In this document: one piece after another, positions 9,414 through 17,867 of the stretch
Layout of the letters: the number at the start of each line of letters is the position of its first letter
Position numbering within the stretch: the first letter of the stretch is position 1
NCBI GenBank assembly: GCA_041487355.1
Contig: JBGPND010000016.1
Location: forward strand, 1 to 45,361
Direction of reading: 5' to 3'
From: JAMXLO01 sp041487355
GTDB taxonomy: Bacteria; Pseudomonadota; Alphaproteobacteria; Acetobacterales; Acetobacteraceae
DNA: 45,361 bases
The notes under the pieces: generated by a model
Seen by the model: the letters and a program-made list of their open reading frames with translations, nothing else
Database searches by the model: none
Told to the model about the DNA's origin: nothing
Made by a program: the position numbers and the translations under genes

Positions 9414-9514
9414 GCGACGATTGGCGGCGCACGCACGACTGGGGCGCACTGACGCTCGGACAACGCCGCACAGGAGCGGAGCCGTCCGCCATCACGCTGA
9501 ATGCGGCCCCCTGA
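9410..9514 (+). pseudogene. Possible 5' remnant of a sixth importer-operon gene
   Basis: An ATG at 9410 overlaps the TGA of the preceding ATPase gene (ATGA), the same coupling used at three other junctions of this operon. It opens a frame of only 34 codons ending at 9512-9514. The first residues (MSDDWRRTHDWGALTLGQR) look like the start of a globular protein, loosely like an amidase N-terminus. The frame then runs into the 3' end of the convergent NYN gene, so it is most likely truncated by a rearrangement near 9460-9500. The assignment is weak. It could be chance. Confidence 0.35.
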
Positions 9515-10451
9515 CCGTAGGCTCGGCTTTCGCCTTGGCGCGGGTCTTTGGTTCTTGCGTCGGTTCTGCCCTGATCCGCATGGCCTTGCCCTCCCGCTGA
9601 TCGATCTCGAAGGCTTCGGTCTTTCGGACCAGATCGCTGAGTTTCCGATAGCCATAACTGCGCGGGTCGAAATCGGAGGCGATGTTGGCGAGCCGTTGCC
9701 CAACCGCGCCCAAGTTCACCCAACCGTCCTCCGTCTCCATCTGCGCGATGGCCTTCTTGAGCATGGGAATGGCCGAACTGGGTGGCTGGAGGGCCTTGAG
9801 GGCAGCCCCCTCTTCGGGAGTCGGAACCTGGACCTCAGGCAGCAAGTTCTCAGTGTAAATGAACCTGCGGCAGGCCTGCCGGAAGCTCTCGGGCGTCTTC
9901 TGCTCGCCGAACCCGTAGACGTCGGCACCCTGTTCCCGGAGACGGGATGCAAGGCGCGTGAAGTCGCTGTCCGACGAGACGAGACAGAAACCATCGAACC
10001 GACCGCTGTGCAATAGATCCATGGCGTCGATCACCAGGGCGATGTCGGACGCATTCTTCCCTGTCGTATAGGCGAACTGCTGGTACGGATCGATCGCGTG
10101 CTTTTGGAGGATGTCATACCAACCGCCGTTGCTGCTGACACTTGTCGCCGCTCCCTCGCCGTCATGGCCGGGCTTGTCCCGGCCATCAGTGGGGGCACCG
10201 TGCCACGACGGAGGGCCGGGACAAGCCCGGCCATGACGGGAAAGGCGAGCGCTGACCAAGGGTCATTGATTCGGGCGGTTGGTATCAGTCCACGATTTCA
10301 GGCGCTGGCCCGAAAAATCCCCATAGATACGTCCGACACTCGCCTCGCCGAACTTGGCGACCTCATCGAAAAGCCCGGCGGCGATTCGCGGCGACGTATT
10401 GTCGGCGTCGATCAGGACGGCAAATCTGGGCGAGCGATTGTCTGCTGCCAT
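9492..10451 (-). pseudogene. NYN-domain (LabA/DUF88-like) protein gene interrupted by a palindromic element
   Basis: Two segments in the same reading frame form one gene. The 5' part, from the ATG at 10451 (GAGG ribosome site 8 bases before it), encodes the start of a NYN/PIN-like nuclease domain with RFAVLIDADN and RIYGDF. The 3' part begins DILQKHAIDPYQQFAYTTGKN and continues with DIALVIDAMDLL and LVSSDSDFTRL, including the acidic residues of this metal-dependent nuclease fold, then an OST-HTH/LOTUS-like RNA-binding region near the C-terminus. Between SWT and DILQKH lie 171 inserted bp: a family A element plus a 3-bp duplication. The length keeps phase, but an in-frame TGA at 10263-10265 stops translation. 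A TTG at 10259 could restart a fragment lacking the first catalytic Asp. Confidence 0.85.
10117..10284. mobile_element. Family A palindromic element (MITE-like) inserted in the NYN gene
   Basis: 168 bp bounded by perfect 11-bp inverted ends (TACCAACCGCC / GGCGGTTGGTA) and flanked by the 3-bp direct repeat TCA (10114-10116 and 10285-10287). Inside is the family A core palindrome (CGTCATGGCCGGGCTTG and its complement). Removing the element and one TCA restores an uninterrupted NYN reading frame reading SWTDILQKHA. It encodes no protein of its own and resembles a non-autonomous element mobilised in trans. Confidence 0.85.
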
Positions 10452-10627
10452 GTTTGGCACCTCAATTGGGAGGGTCCTGCGGTTGAGATCCCTGAGCCAT
10501 GGATAGGCTTGATCTCCTGGTTGGTGAAGCCTTGAATCTTAATAGTCCGCATGCAGCGCACGGAGCAACGCAACGCTATCACGACACCGCCCGCGCGTCA
10601 TGATCCGGTCCGCAAGGGAGCATCCTG

Positions 10628-12436
10628 ATGGCCAACTCCACCCACATGGTCGCCATGCGCGACGGCGTCCACCTCGCCACCGACGTGCATCTGCCGGACG
10701 GCGTCGGACCGTTCCCGGTAATCATGGAGCGCACGCCATACGGACGCAACGAAACCAGCCGCAGCGAGATCACCGCCGCGAACCGCACGCCAGCGACGCG
10801 CGCGGAGACCGCGGCTTATTTCACCGCGCACGGCTACGCCGTCGTCTGTCAGGACACGCGCGGGCGCTACGGGTCCGAAGGTCGCTTCGTCAAATACCTG
10901 TCGGACGGCGAGGACGGGTTCGACACCTGCGCCTGGCTGCGCGACCAGAAATGGTGCGACGGGCGCATCTGCACCATGGGCCTGTCCTACGCCGCGCACA
11001 CCCAGGCCGCACTTGCCTGCCTCGATCCGCCGGGTCTGGTCGCGCAGGTGCTGGATTGCGGCGGTTTCGTCAATTCGTGGAAGTCCGGCATCCGCCAGTC
11101 CGGCGCCTTCGAGCTGAAGCAGGCGACCTGGGCGTTCAAGAACGCCCTCGTGTCGCCGGAAGCCCAGGCCGATCCGGTGATGCGCGCGGCGCTGGCGGCG
11201 GAGGACATCCGCGAGTGGTTCACCCGCATGCCGTGGAAGCCCGGCCATTCGCCGCTGCGGCATCATCCCGACTACGAGGCCTATCTGTTCGACCAATGGA
11301 GCCACGGTGCGTTCGACGAATTCTGGCGGCAGCTTGGCATCTGGACCGAGGGTTTCCACCAGCGCTACAGCCGCGCCGAGTGCGTGCACATGTCGTCGTG
11401 GTGGGACCCATATCCGCTGACGGCGACTGGTAACTACACCGGCTTGAAGCGCGCCGGGCGCGGCGGCCAGCGGCTGATCCTCGGGCCATGGACTCACGGC
11501 GACCGCAGCGACACGTGTTTCGGCGATGTGGAGTTCGGTCCCGATGCAGCGCTGGATTCCTGGGCCGGTGACTGGCGTGCCTATCGGCTACGTTTCTTCG
11601 ACCATGTGGTGAAGGGCACGAAGCTCGACGAACCCGCGGTGCGCATCTTCGTCATGGGCGGCGGCAGCGGGCGGCGCAATGCGACCGGGAAGCTGGAGCA
11701 TGGCGGACGCTGGATCACCGCCGCCGACTGGCCACCGCCGGGCGTGGAATTCGCGCCGTTCCATCTGCACGGCGATAGCACACTGGCTCGTGCCGCTCCG
11801 GCGTTCGGAGCGCCGCCGCTGTCGTACGATTTCGATCCGTCGCATCCCGTGCCGACGATCGGCGGTGCGATGAGCAGTCTCGATCCGGTGGCGTATGCCG
11901 GTGCCTGGGACCAGACGGAGGGCGAAAAATTCTTCGGCTGCATGCCGCCCTATCTGCCGCTCGCCTCGCGCCGCGACATATTGGTGTTCCAGACGCCGAA
12001 GCTGGATGCGCCGCTGCAGGTGGTGGGGCCGATCGAGGCCGAGCTATGGGTGGCGACCGACGGTCCGGACACCGATTTCACCGCCAAGCTGATCGACGTG
12101 CATCCGCCCTCGGCCGATTATCCCAAGGGCTATGCGATGATCCTCACCGACGGGATTCTGCGGCTGCGCTATGCCGAGGACCCCGCACAGCCGCGTCTGC
12201 GTCAGCCGGGCGAGATCGTGAAGATCCACATCACCCTGTTCCCAACCGCGAACCTGTTCATGCCGGGTCATCGCATCAGGCTCGACATCTCCTCGAGCAA
12301 TTTTCCGAAGTTCGATGTTAACCCGAACACCGGCGAACCGGAAGGCATGGCGCGGCGCAAGCGTGTCGCGGTGAACACGGTCTTCGTCGATGCCGGGCGT
12401 CCCAGCCGGGTGGTGTTGCCATTGCTCGCGGTGTGA
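10628..12436 (+). CDS. CocE/NonD family serine hydrolase
   Basis: 602 residues, ATG preceded by a GGGAG ribosome site. It has an alpha/beta-hydrolase fold of the X-Pro dipeptidyl-peptidase/cocaine esterase S15 type. The nucleophile elbow is GLSYAA with Ser120, the catalytic His probably lies in GPWTHGD near residue 290, and a C-terminal jelly-roll PepX_C domain (about 400-595) ends with the family pattern HRIRLDISSSNFPKFDVN. It has no signal peptide. Such enzymes cleave esters or amides, and the substrate is not predictable. It stands alone, with a broken NYN gene upstream and a family A repeat directly after its TGA. Confidence 0.9.
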   Translation: MANSTHMVAMRDGVHLATDVHLPDGVGPFPVIMERTPYGRNETSRSEITAANRTPATRAETAAYFTAHGYAVVCQDTRGRYGSEGRFVKYLSDGEDGFDTCAWLRDQKWCDGRICTMGLSYAAHTQAALACLDPPGLVAQVLDCGGFVNSWKSGIRQSGAFELKQATWAFKNALVSPEAQADPVMRAALAAEDIREWFTRMPWKPGHSPLRHHPDYEAYLFDQWSHGAFDEFWRQLGIWTEGFHQRYSRAECVHMSSWWDPYPLTATGNYTGLKRAGRGGQRLILGPWTHGDRSDTCFGDVEFGPDAALDSWAGDWRAYRLRFFDHVVKGTKLDEPAVRIFVMGGGSGRRNATGKLEHGGRWITAADWPPPGVEFAPFHLHGDSTLARAAPAFGAPPLSYDFDPSHPVPTIGGAMSSLDPVAYAGAWDQTEGEKFFGCMPPYLPLASRRDILVFQTPKLDAPLQVVGPIEAELWVATDGPDTDFTAKLIDVHPPSADYPKGYAMILTDGILRLRYAEDPAQPRLRQPGEIVKIHITLFPTANLFMPGHRIRLDISSSNFPKFDVNPNTGEPEGMARRKRVAVNTVFVDAGRPSRVVLPLLAV

Positions 12437-12528
12437 TACCAACGCCCCGTCATGGCCGGGCTTGACCCGACCAACTGCGTGGCGCGGCAGATGGCCGGGT
12501 CAAGCCCGGCCATGACGGGGGTTTTGGT
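12437..12528. repeat. Palindromic element, family A copy 3
   Basis: It begins TACCAACGCCCC immediately after a TGA stop codon and ends GGGGTTTTGGTG, an imperfect inverted end. The core arms CCCCGTCATGGCCGGGC (12445 onward) and GCCCGGCCATGACGGGG (to 12520) are near perfect. The position right after TGA matches copy 1 and the TGA/TCA target duplication of the copy in the NYN gene. Confidence 0.8.
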
Positions 12529-12556
12529 GTCTGTTCAATCATAGGATAGCGCAACG

Positions 12557-14578
12557 ATGCGGGTGTTTTTCGCCGCTTTGGTTGGCGTGTTGCAACTGCT
12601 TTGCCTTGCCGCGCTCCCCCACGCGGCCGCAGCCACAATGTTGCCGGAGACCGGGCAGGTCGCCTCCGGACACATCGAGCTGTTCGGCAAGCGCATTCCG
12701 CTGCCGCCAGGCGAATGGCGCGTTGCCGCCGCGAATTTCAGCCACGCAGCGGGCGAGGATCCGGGGGCGTACGGCACCATCGGCGGCGTCCTGCTGACAC
12801 GGCCGACGGACGACGCGGAGCATGCCTTCGTCCTGATCCGCACCAACGCCTTGCCGGTTCATCGCGGCTGGGGATCGCCGGCGGAATGCGTCGATGACGC
12901 GACGCTGTTCCGGAGCGTGGCCGAGCCGCGCGACCTGCACAACGCCTGCACCTTCGTCGTGGCTGCTCGCTCCGGCCGGATCGCCGCATGGGCCGGCGAT
13001 CCGTCTGCTGCACGCTTCCTGCCGCCATGGGCGCTGGTCGCCGGGTTCCGCGCCAGCGACCGCAACGACGTCATCGAGGCGCGCTATGGCGTGGTGCCTG
13101 CGACGCGCGCGCAGGCGGCCTGGTTCGGCACCTGGGACACGCTGGACGCACCGCAACGGAACCTGCTTCAGCACCTCGGCGACTGGGCGCGGCAGGCGCG
13201 CCAGGCGTCGTTCGCCGCTTTGCGCGAGCCCGCGGATCAGGTGCCGCCGATACCGCCGATGGTGCTCGCGACCCAGGGCGTGGGTTCGGCGCCGGGCGAG
13301 GACATCACCTCGCTTCGGCTGGGCCTTTACAAGCTGGCGACGTATCGCGGGCCGGTCACCGCGTGGAACTGGGCGCTGGCTTCGGCGCTCGCCGGCAACA
13401 TCTATGTCGGCGCCTCGATTGCGGGCTGGCAGTCGATCACCCACAGCGCGATATATTTCGGCAACGAGATGGCCTGGGAATGGCCGCGGGACGTGGCTGC
13501 CATGAGCTTCGTTGCCACCCGGCCCGTCACCGGAGGGGTCGCATCCGACGAAGCGGACCAGACGCCGGGCGGCTTCGCGCTGAACGGCAAACAGGTGCCG
13601 CTGCCATCAGGCGCATGGACCGTGCTGGCAGAGGACGCCGCACCGACCGCATCCGGAGTGGTGCTTGGCCGGCTCGACGGCAATGCGTTGCGCGGGCTTG
13701 CCGTGGTCCACACCAATCCGAACAAGACCAGCGACATCTTCGGCACGGCCAGCGACTGCTCGCGTCACGATGTGTATTTCTCGACCATCCGCTACGACAC
13801 CCCGGTTGACGGCTATTGCAGCTACGCCAAGCCGGTGACGCCCGAGGATGCCGCGGCTGGTGATCCGCTCTGGGCCAGGGCGCGTGCCCGTTTGACGGAA
13901 ACCGGCGTGAACCTGCCGCCCGTGTTGCTGGAGATCGGCGCACGCACCCGGACGCGCGAGAACTTTGTCGATGTGCGCTACTATTTTCCGCCCGACGAAG
14001 CGATGACCGAAGCCGGCCTGACCGGCGCGCAACTCGGCGCCGCGCGTGTCACCGACTCGCCCGTGCTGCTGGAGCATGTCGTGGCGCTGCAGGCATGGGC
14101 GGACCTCGCGCAGCGTCCGCTCGAGCTGGGCGTGCGCGGCCGGCTGCCGGCATCGTCCGCCGAGCTGCCATGGCCCTGGCAGATGGCGGCGGTGCGGGAT
14201 GCGCTGACCCGCCAGGCGCACGCGCCGCTCGAGCGGTTGCACGAGGCGGGCGCGATCGACGATGCCGAGCTGCGGCGCCAGCTCGCACTGGCCGACGCGG
14301 CGCTGGCGGAGCGCGAGCGGCAGCGCTGGTCGCTGTGGGCTCGCTCGGCCTACAAGGTTGCCACCTACCGCGTGCTCTCCTATTTCGATGCCGTCGCGGT
14401 GTCCTGGATCATCACGACGAGCCCGGAGCAGAGTTTTGCCTATGCAACGATCAATGCGGTGGCGCAGCCGATCATGGCCTATGTGAACGAGATCGGCTGG
14501 GCCGGGTCCGGCGTCGGCCGGGCGGCGGCGTCGCTGCAGCCGGTCGATTTCTCCGAGATCGGCCGCGACCGGCTCTGA
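12557..14578 (+). CDS. Internally duplicated exported protein with two DUF2061-like membrane regions
   Basis: 673 residues with a signal peptide (hydrophobic 4-20, likely cleavage after AHAAA near 26). The protein is two copies of one unit. Unit 1 starts near residue 37 with ELFGKRIPLPPGEWRV, carries paired Cys residues (SPAECVDD, HNACTF), and ends with a membrane-like stretch (KLATYRGPVTAWNWALAS, about 255-310). Unit 2 starts near 345 with ALNGKQVPLPSGAWTV, has Cys in SDCSRHD and DGYCSYAK, and ends with KVATYRVLSYFDAVAVSWI (about 600-655). These endings resemble the two-helix DUF2061 fold. Whether it is an inner-membrane or envelope protein is unclear, and its function is unknown. It lies 34 bp upstream of a phosphatase gene. 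Confidence 0.75.
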   Translation: MRVFFAALVGVLQLLCLAALPHAAAATMLPETGQVASGHIELFGKRIPLPPGEWRVAAANFSHAAGEDPGAYGTIGGVLLTRPTDDAEHAFVLIRTNALPVHRGWGSPAECVDDATLFRSVAEPRDLHNACTFVVAARSGRIAAWAGDPSAARFLPPWALVAGFRASDRNDVIEARYGVVPATRAQAAWFGTWDTLDAPQRNLLQHLGDWARQARQASFAALREPADQVPPIPPMVLATQGVGSAPGEDITSLRLGLYKLATYRGPVTAWNWALASALAGNIYVGASIAGWQSITHSAIYFGNEMAWEWPRDVAAMSFVATRPVTGGVASDEADQTPGGFALNGKQVPLPSGAWTVLAEDAAPTASGVVLGRLDGNALRGLAVVHTNPNKTSDIFGTASDCSRHDVYFSTIRYDTPVDGYCSYAKPVTPEDAAAGDPLWARARARLTETGVNLPPVLLEIGARTRTRENFVDVRYYFPPDEAMTEAGLTGAQLGAARVTDSPVLLEHVVALQAWADLAQRPLELGVRGRLPASSAELPWPWQMAAVRDALTRQAHAPLERLHEAGAIDDAELRRQLALADAALAERERQRWSLWARSAYKVATYRVLSYFDAVAVSWIITTSPEQSFAYATINAVAQPIMAYVNEIGWAGSGVGRAAASLQPVDFSEIGRDRL

Positions 14579-14612
14579 CAGATCGCACGCGAGCCGCCAT
14601 AGCCGCCATACG

Positions 14613-15362
14613 ATGATCACGCTGTCCCGAGCTCCCGCGAAACTGCCGCCAGGGCGGCGCGTCTATGCGATCGGCGATATCCACGGCTGCGATGCGCAGC
14701 TTGCCAATCTGCATGAGATCATCGCCGAGGACCTGGCGCGGCGGCCGGTGGACGAGCCGGTGCTGCTGCATATCGGCGACTACGTGGATCGCGGCGCCGA
14801 CACGGCCGGGGTGCTGCGGCGGTTGCTGGGTGGCGCGCCGGTCGCGGGCATGCAGGTGGTGAACCTGGTCGGCAACCATGACGAGACGATGCTGAACGCC
14901 TTGTCCGGTGACCGCCCCGCGGCGACCGACTGGCTGTTCGCCGGCGGCCGGCCAGCGCTGGAAAGCTACGGCGTCGATCCGGACTCGCCGCGCGAGGCGT
15001 GGCCGGAGAGCGTGCCGCCGCAGCACCTCGACTTCCTGCGCAACCTGACGCTCGCGCATCGGGAGGGCGACTATTTCTTCGTGCATGCCGGCATCCGTCC
15101 GGGTGTGCCGCTGGAACGTCAGGTGCGCGAGGACCTGCTGCGGATGCGCCAGCCGTTTCTGTATTCCGAGGCCGGGTTCGGCGCCGTGGTGGTGCACGGC
15201 CACACGCCGGTGAAGGAGCCGGTGGTGCGGCACAACCGCATCGCCATCGACACCGGCGCGGTGTTCGGCGGCAAGATGACCTGCCTGGTGCTGGAGGGCG
15301 ACACGCTGGGCTTCCTCATCGCCGACCCGGTGGGCGAGCCGGTGTCGATCGCGCACCGGTAG
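14613..15362 (+). CDS. PPP-family metallophosphoesterase (PrpA/diadenosine tetraphosphatase-like)
   Basis: 249 residues. All metal-binding motifs of the PPP phosphoprotein phosphatase superfamily are visible: GDIHG (Asp22, His24), GDYVDRG (Asp56), GNHDE (Asn88, His89), a His in FVHAG and a His in VVHGHTP. The protein is a cytoplasmic two-metal phosphatase acting on Ser/Thr-phosphoproteins or on dinucleotide polyphosphates, and the sequence does not decide which. It follows the duplicated membrane protein by 34 bp on the same strand and could be co-transcribed with it. Confidence 0.9.
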   Translation: MITLSRAPAKLPPGRRVYAIGDIHGCDAQLANLHEIIAEDLARRPVDEPVLLHIGDYVDRGADTAGVLRRLLGGAPVAGMQVVNLVGNHDETMLNALSGDRPAATDWLFAGGRPALESYGVDPDSPREAWPESVPPQHLDFLRNLTLAHREGDYFFVHAGIRPGVPLERQVREDLLRMRQPFLYSEAGFGAVVVHGHTPVKEPVVRHNRIAIDTGAVFGGKMTCLVLEGDTLGFLIADPVGEPVSIAHR

Positions 15363-15405
15363 CGCAGGATGCGACAGGGCCTTCGGGCATGCTAGACTGC
15401 ATGTC

Positions 15406-16005
15406 ATGCCAGTTGCCGTGCAGAGATCGATGACGCGCGAGCAGTTCCTCGACTGGGAGGAGAAACAGCCGCTGCGCTACGAGTTCGATGATGTCCAGCC
15501 GATCGCTATGACCGGCGGCACAGCGGCGCACTCGGCCATTCAGCGCAACCTCGCCATCTCCGTCGGCGGACGTCTCCGCCGCGGGCCATGCCGCTTCTAC
15601 GGCAGCGATCTGAAGATCGAAACCGCTTCCGGGTTCCGTTACCCGGACGGCTTCGTCGTCTGCTCACCCGTCGCGCGGAACGCGACGGTGGTCCGTGACC
15701 CGGTGGTGATCTTCGAGGTGTTGAGCGACAGCACCGCCAGCACCGACCTGGTCACCAAGAACCAGGAATACGCCGCCACCCCAAGCGTGCAGCGCTATAT
15801 TGTCCTGGCGCAGGACGCGATCGGTGGGACAATGTTCGAGCGCATCGGTACGGATTGGGTCGGACACCTGCTGCGTGCGGACAGCCGGTTGCACATGCCG
15901 GAGATCGGCATCGAACTGCCGTTGGCTGAGCTGTACGACGGCGTCGGCTTCGCCAGCGCGGATGCTGCTCAGACAGACAGCGAGGGCAATCCGGCGGGAC
16001 GGTAG
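15406..16005 (+). CDS. Uma2 family (DUF820) endonuclease-like protein
   Basis: 199 residues from the ATG at 15406. An in-frame ATG at 15430 is an alternative. It has the restriction-endonuclease-like fold of Uma2 proteins: RYEF near residue 24, an Asp81 in RYPD, Glu104 in VIFEVLSDST and a Lys118 in DLVTKNQEY, forming a PD-(D/E)xK-type site. Uma2 genes are common in cyanobacteria and scattered elsewhere, often as single mobile genes. Their biological role is not settled. It is 43 bp after the phosphatase gene and upstream of an FNR-type box. Confidence 0.85.
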   Translation: MPVAVQRSMTREQFLDWEEKQPLRYEFDDVQPIAMTGGTAAHSAIQRNLAISVGGRLRRGPCRFYGSDLKIETASGFRYPDGFVVCSPVARNATVVRDPVVIFEVLSDSTASTDLVTKNQEYAATPSVQRYIVLAQDAIGGTMFERIGTDWVGHLLRADSRLHMPEIGIELPLAELYDGVGFASADAAQTDSEGNPAGR

Positions 16006-16053
16006 GTGCCGGTGTGTCCGTCGCGCGGCCAGAACGACAGCACCCCTGTCCTT

Positions 16054-16067
16054 TTGACCTAGATCAA
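16054..16067 (+). promoter_or_regulatory. FNR/FixK-type operator upstream of the unknown 533-residue gene
   Basis: The sequence TTGA-CCTAGA-TCAA matches the FNR/FixK/Dnr consensus TTGA-N6-TCAA exactly and is a near-perfect palindrome. A -10-like hexamer CATTAG lies at 16087-16092. If the box is centred at -41.5, transcription would begin near 16102, which places that hexamer at the right distance: class II activator geometry. The gene start is 69 bp downstream of the box. Confidence 0.75.
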
Positions 16068-16135
16068 AGTGTCCGCTCCGCCAACCCATTAGCTGTTGCA
16101 GTCCAGGCACTGCAGCAGCGTTGGGGGAAACGAGC

Positions 16136-17737
16136 ATGGACATGCACGCGGAGACCGCGAAGGGTCGTGACGCGGCGCACCTCTATTCCAGGCTGGAGGA
16201 ACGCATCATGGCGCGCGACCAGGTCGGTGCCAGCGAGGTGTTCTACCAGCTTGTTCGCGCGGGCCGGCCGTTGCACCAGATCATCGCCGATTGCGTCCGC
16301 ATCCACGCGCCCTACACCCACGTGCCGTATCACGAGCGGATCGACGACGGCTATCCCAACTTCGTCAACAACGACCACTGTCTGCTGTCGGCGCGCGCGA
16401 CGCTGCATCTGACGAAGCTGTTGCCGCGCGACATGGCCATGCTGCCGATGGCACAGACCATCTGGTACATTCCCACGGGGCTCGATATCTGGAACCAGAA
16501 GATCAACCAGGCGCCCGGCCACTACACGCGCGGCTTCGCCGGCAAAATCGAGAATCCGCCCGCACCGACGGTCTACTGGCCGGACCAGCCGCCGCTGCGC
16601 TCCAACGCGCCGCTGAAGGAACGGCTTGGCGACTGGCTCACCATGGTGCAGCGGGGCGAAGTGCTGGATGCCTATCGCGGCTTCCTGGGCCTGATGGAGG
16701 ACAAGGCGAACCGCAAGGAGGTGCTGGCGGAGCTGGTGTTCGCCGGACTGATCGACGTGCAGGATCGGATTTACCGGAACCGCTCCTACACCACCGGGCA
16801 CAAGGCGTATCGCGCGCGCTCCACGGTGGAGCTGGGCAACGCGCTGGGCTGGGAGAATGCGCACAACGTGATCTATGCCGGTGCACTCGATGTCGCCGTC
16901 GGCCCGCGCTGGTATTCGCTCTATGAGATGGCGTGCAACACGGTGAAGGAAGACATCGAGGGAGTCGAGCTGCACGCCGTGCCCTATGGCGGCGTCGCCG
17001 AGGCGGAGCTGGCGATGCTGCGCAACACCGCGCCATTGACCGCGGAGGAGGAGTTCGCGCTGCTGCGCGCGCTGCTGCATGAGCACTCGCCCGCCAATCT
17101 CGACTGCATCACCGTGCTGCTGAAGGCGGGCAAGGATCCGCGCCGCATCGTCGACGTGATCCAGCTCGCCGCGGCGGAGATCGTGCTGGCGACGCACGGC
17201 GTGAACAACTTCTCGATGCCGATGCACTGCTACGAATACACCAACGCGCTCGGCTGGTTCTACGACAGCTTCGACCATCCGCGCCGCCTTCGGCTGCTGT
17301 ATATCGGCAGCGAGTTCGTCAACATGACCGCGTGGCACCAGAAGCTGACCAACGCGTTCGCGCCGGCGCCACTCCATGCGCCAGGCGGGGCACACAAGCT
17401 CGCGGCCGATGAGCTGCTGCAGCGGATCGACGCTGCCATCTGCTCCTTGAACGGGCCGGAGAGCCTGCGATGGGTGCAGGCCTATTGCGACAATGTCACC
17501 GATCGTGCGCCGCTGGTGCAGACGCTCGCACTGGTGGCGTGCAAGCTCGGCAACGATCCGCACAACCAGGAAATTCCCCAGAACATGCTGGAGGATTTCG
17601 CCAAGAACCAGAGCCCGCGCCGCGACCGCCTGCTGCTGGCCTGCGCGCAGCACTGCGCCGCGCACCGCAAATACGGCGACCCGCTGGAAGCCGCTCGGCG
17701 GTTTGGCGATGCGATGGGACTGTCGGCGCTACAATAG
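16136..17737 (+). CDS. Uncharacterised His-rich protein, predicted oxygen-regulated
   Basis: 533 residues from the ATG at 16136, chosen over a TTG at 16121 because GGGGGAAA lies just before it. I do not recognise the family. It looks mostly helical and soluble, with no signal peptide or membrane segment. Histidines cluster in two blocks: residues 47-81 (His47, 57, 62, 66, 81, with Cys53 and Cys82) and a later block containing ATHGVNNFSMPMHCYEY and WHQKL. Such paired His suggest a metal or heme site, but this is inference. A distant link to questin-oxidase-like (DUF4243) proteins is possible and unverified. The upstream FNR/FixK-type box implies expression under low oxygen. Confidence 0.7.
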   Translation: MDMHAETAKGRDAAHLYSRLEERIMARDQVGASEVFYQLVRAGRPLHQIIADCVRIHAPYTHVPYHERIDDGYPNFVNNDHCLLSARATLHLTKLLPRDMAMLPMAQTIWYIPTGLDIWNQKINQAPGHYTRGFAGKIENPPAPTVYWPDQPPLRSNAPLKERLGDWLTMVQRGEVLDAYRGFLGLMEDKANRKEVLAELVFAGLIDVQDRIYRNRSYTTGHKAYRARSTVELGNALGWENAHNVIYAGALDVAVGPRWYSLYEMACNTVKEDIEGVELHAVPYGGVAEAELAMLRNTAPLTAEEEFALLRALLHEHSPANLDCITVLLKAGKDPRRIVDVIQLAAAEIVLATHGVNNFSMPMHCYEYTNALGWFYDSFDHPRRLRLLYIGSEFVNMTAWHQKLTNAFAPAPLHAPGGAHKLAADELLQRIDAAICSLNGPESLRWVQAYCDNVTDRAPLVQTLALVACKLGNDPHNQEIPQNMLEDFAKNQSPRRDRLLLACAQHCAAHRKYGDPLEAARRFGDAMGLSALQ

Positions 17738-17761
17738 CGATCGGCGCGGCACCATGCATTC

Positions 17762-17828
17762 ACCGTCATGGCCGGGCGTGTCCCGGCCATCCGTCGCGGC
17801 ACTGTGCTGGTAGGGATGGCCATGACGA
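17762..17828. repeat. Palindromic element, family A copy 4 (degenerate)
   Basis: The left arm ACCGTCATGGCCGGG is intact. The right arm is reduced to GGGATGGCCATGACGA. It lies between two convergent genes (unknown His-rich protein and leucine-rich-repeat protein) and could serve as a shared terminator. Confidence 0.7.
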
Positions 17829-17867
17829 CAGGGGTAAGGCCGATTGGTCATCCCATGAGAAATGCTA

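Noticed and set aside
10263..10460. Treating the two NYN fragments as two separate genes
   Set aside because: Both parts are in the same phase, together match one LabA-like protein, and a bounded element with target duplication lies between them.
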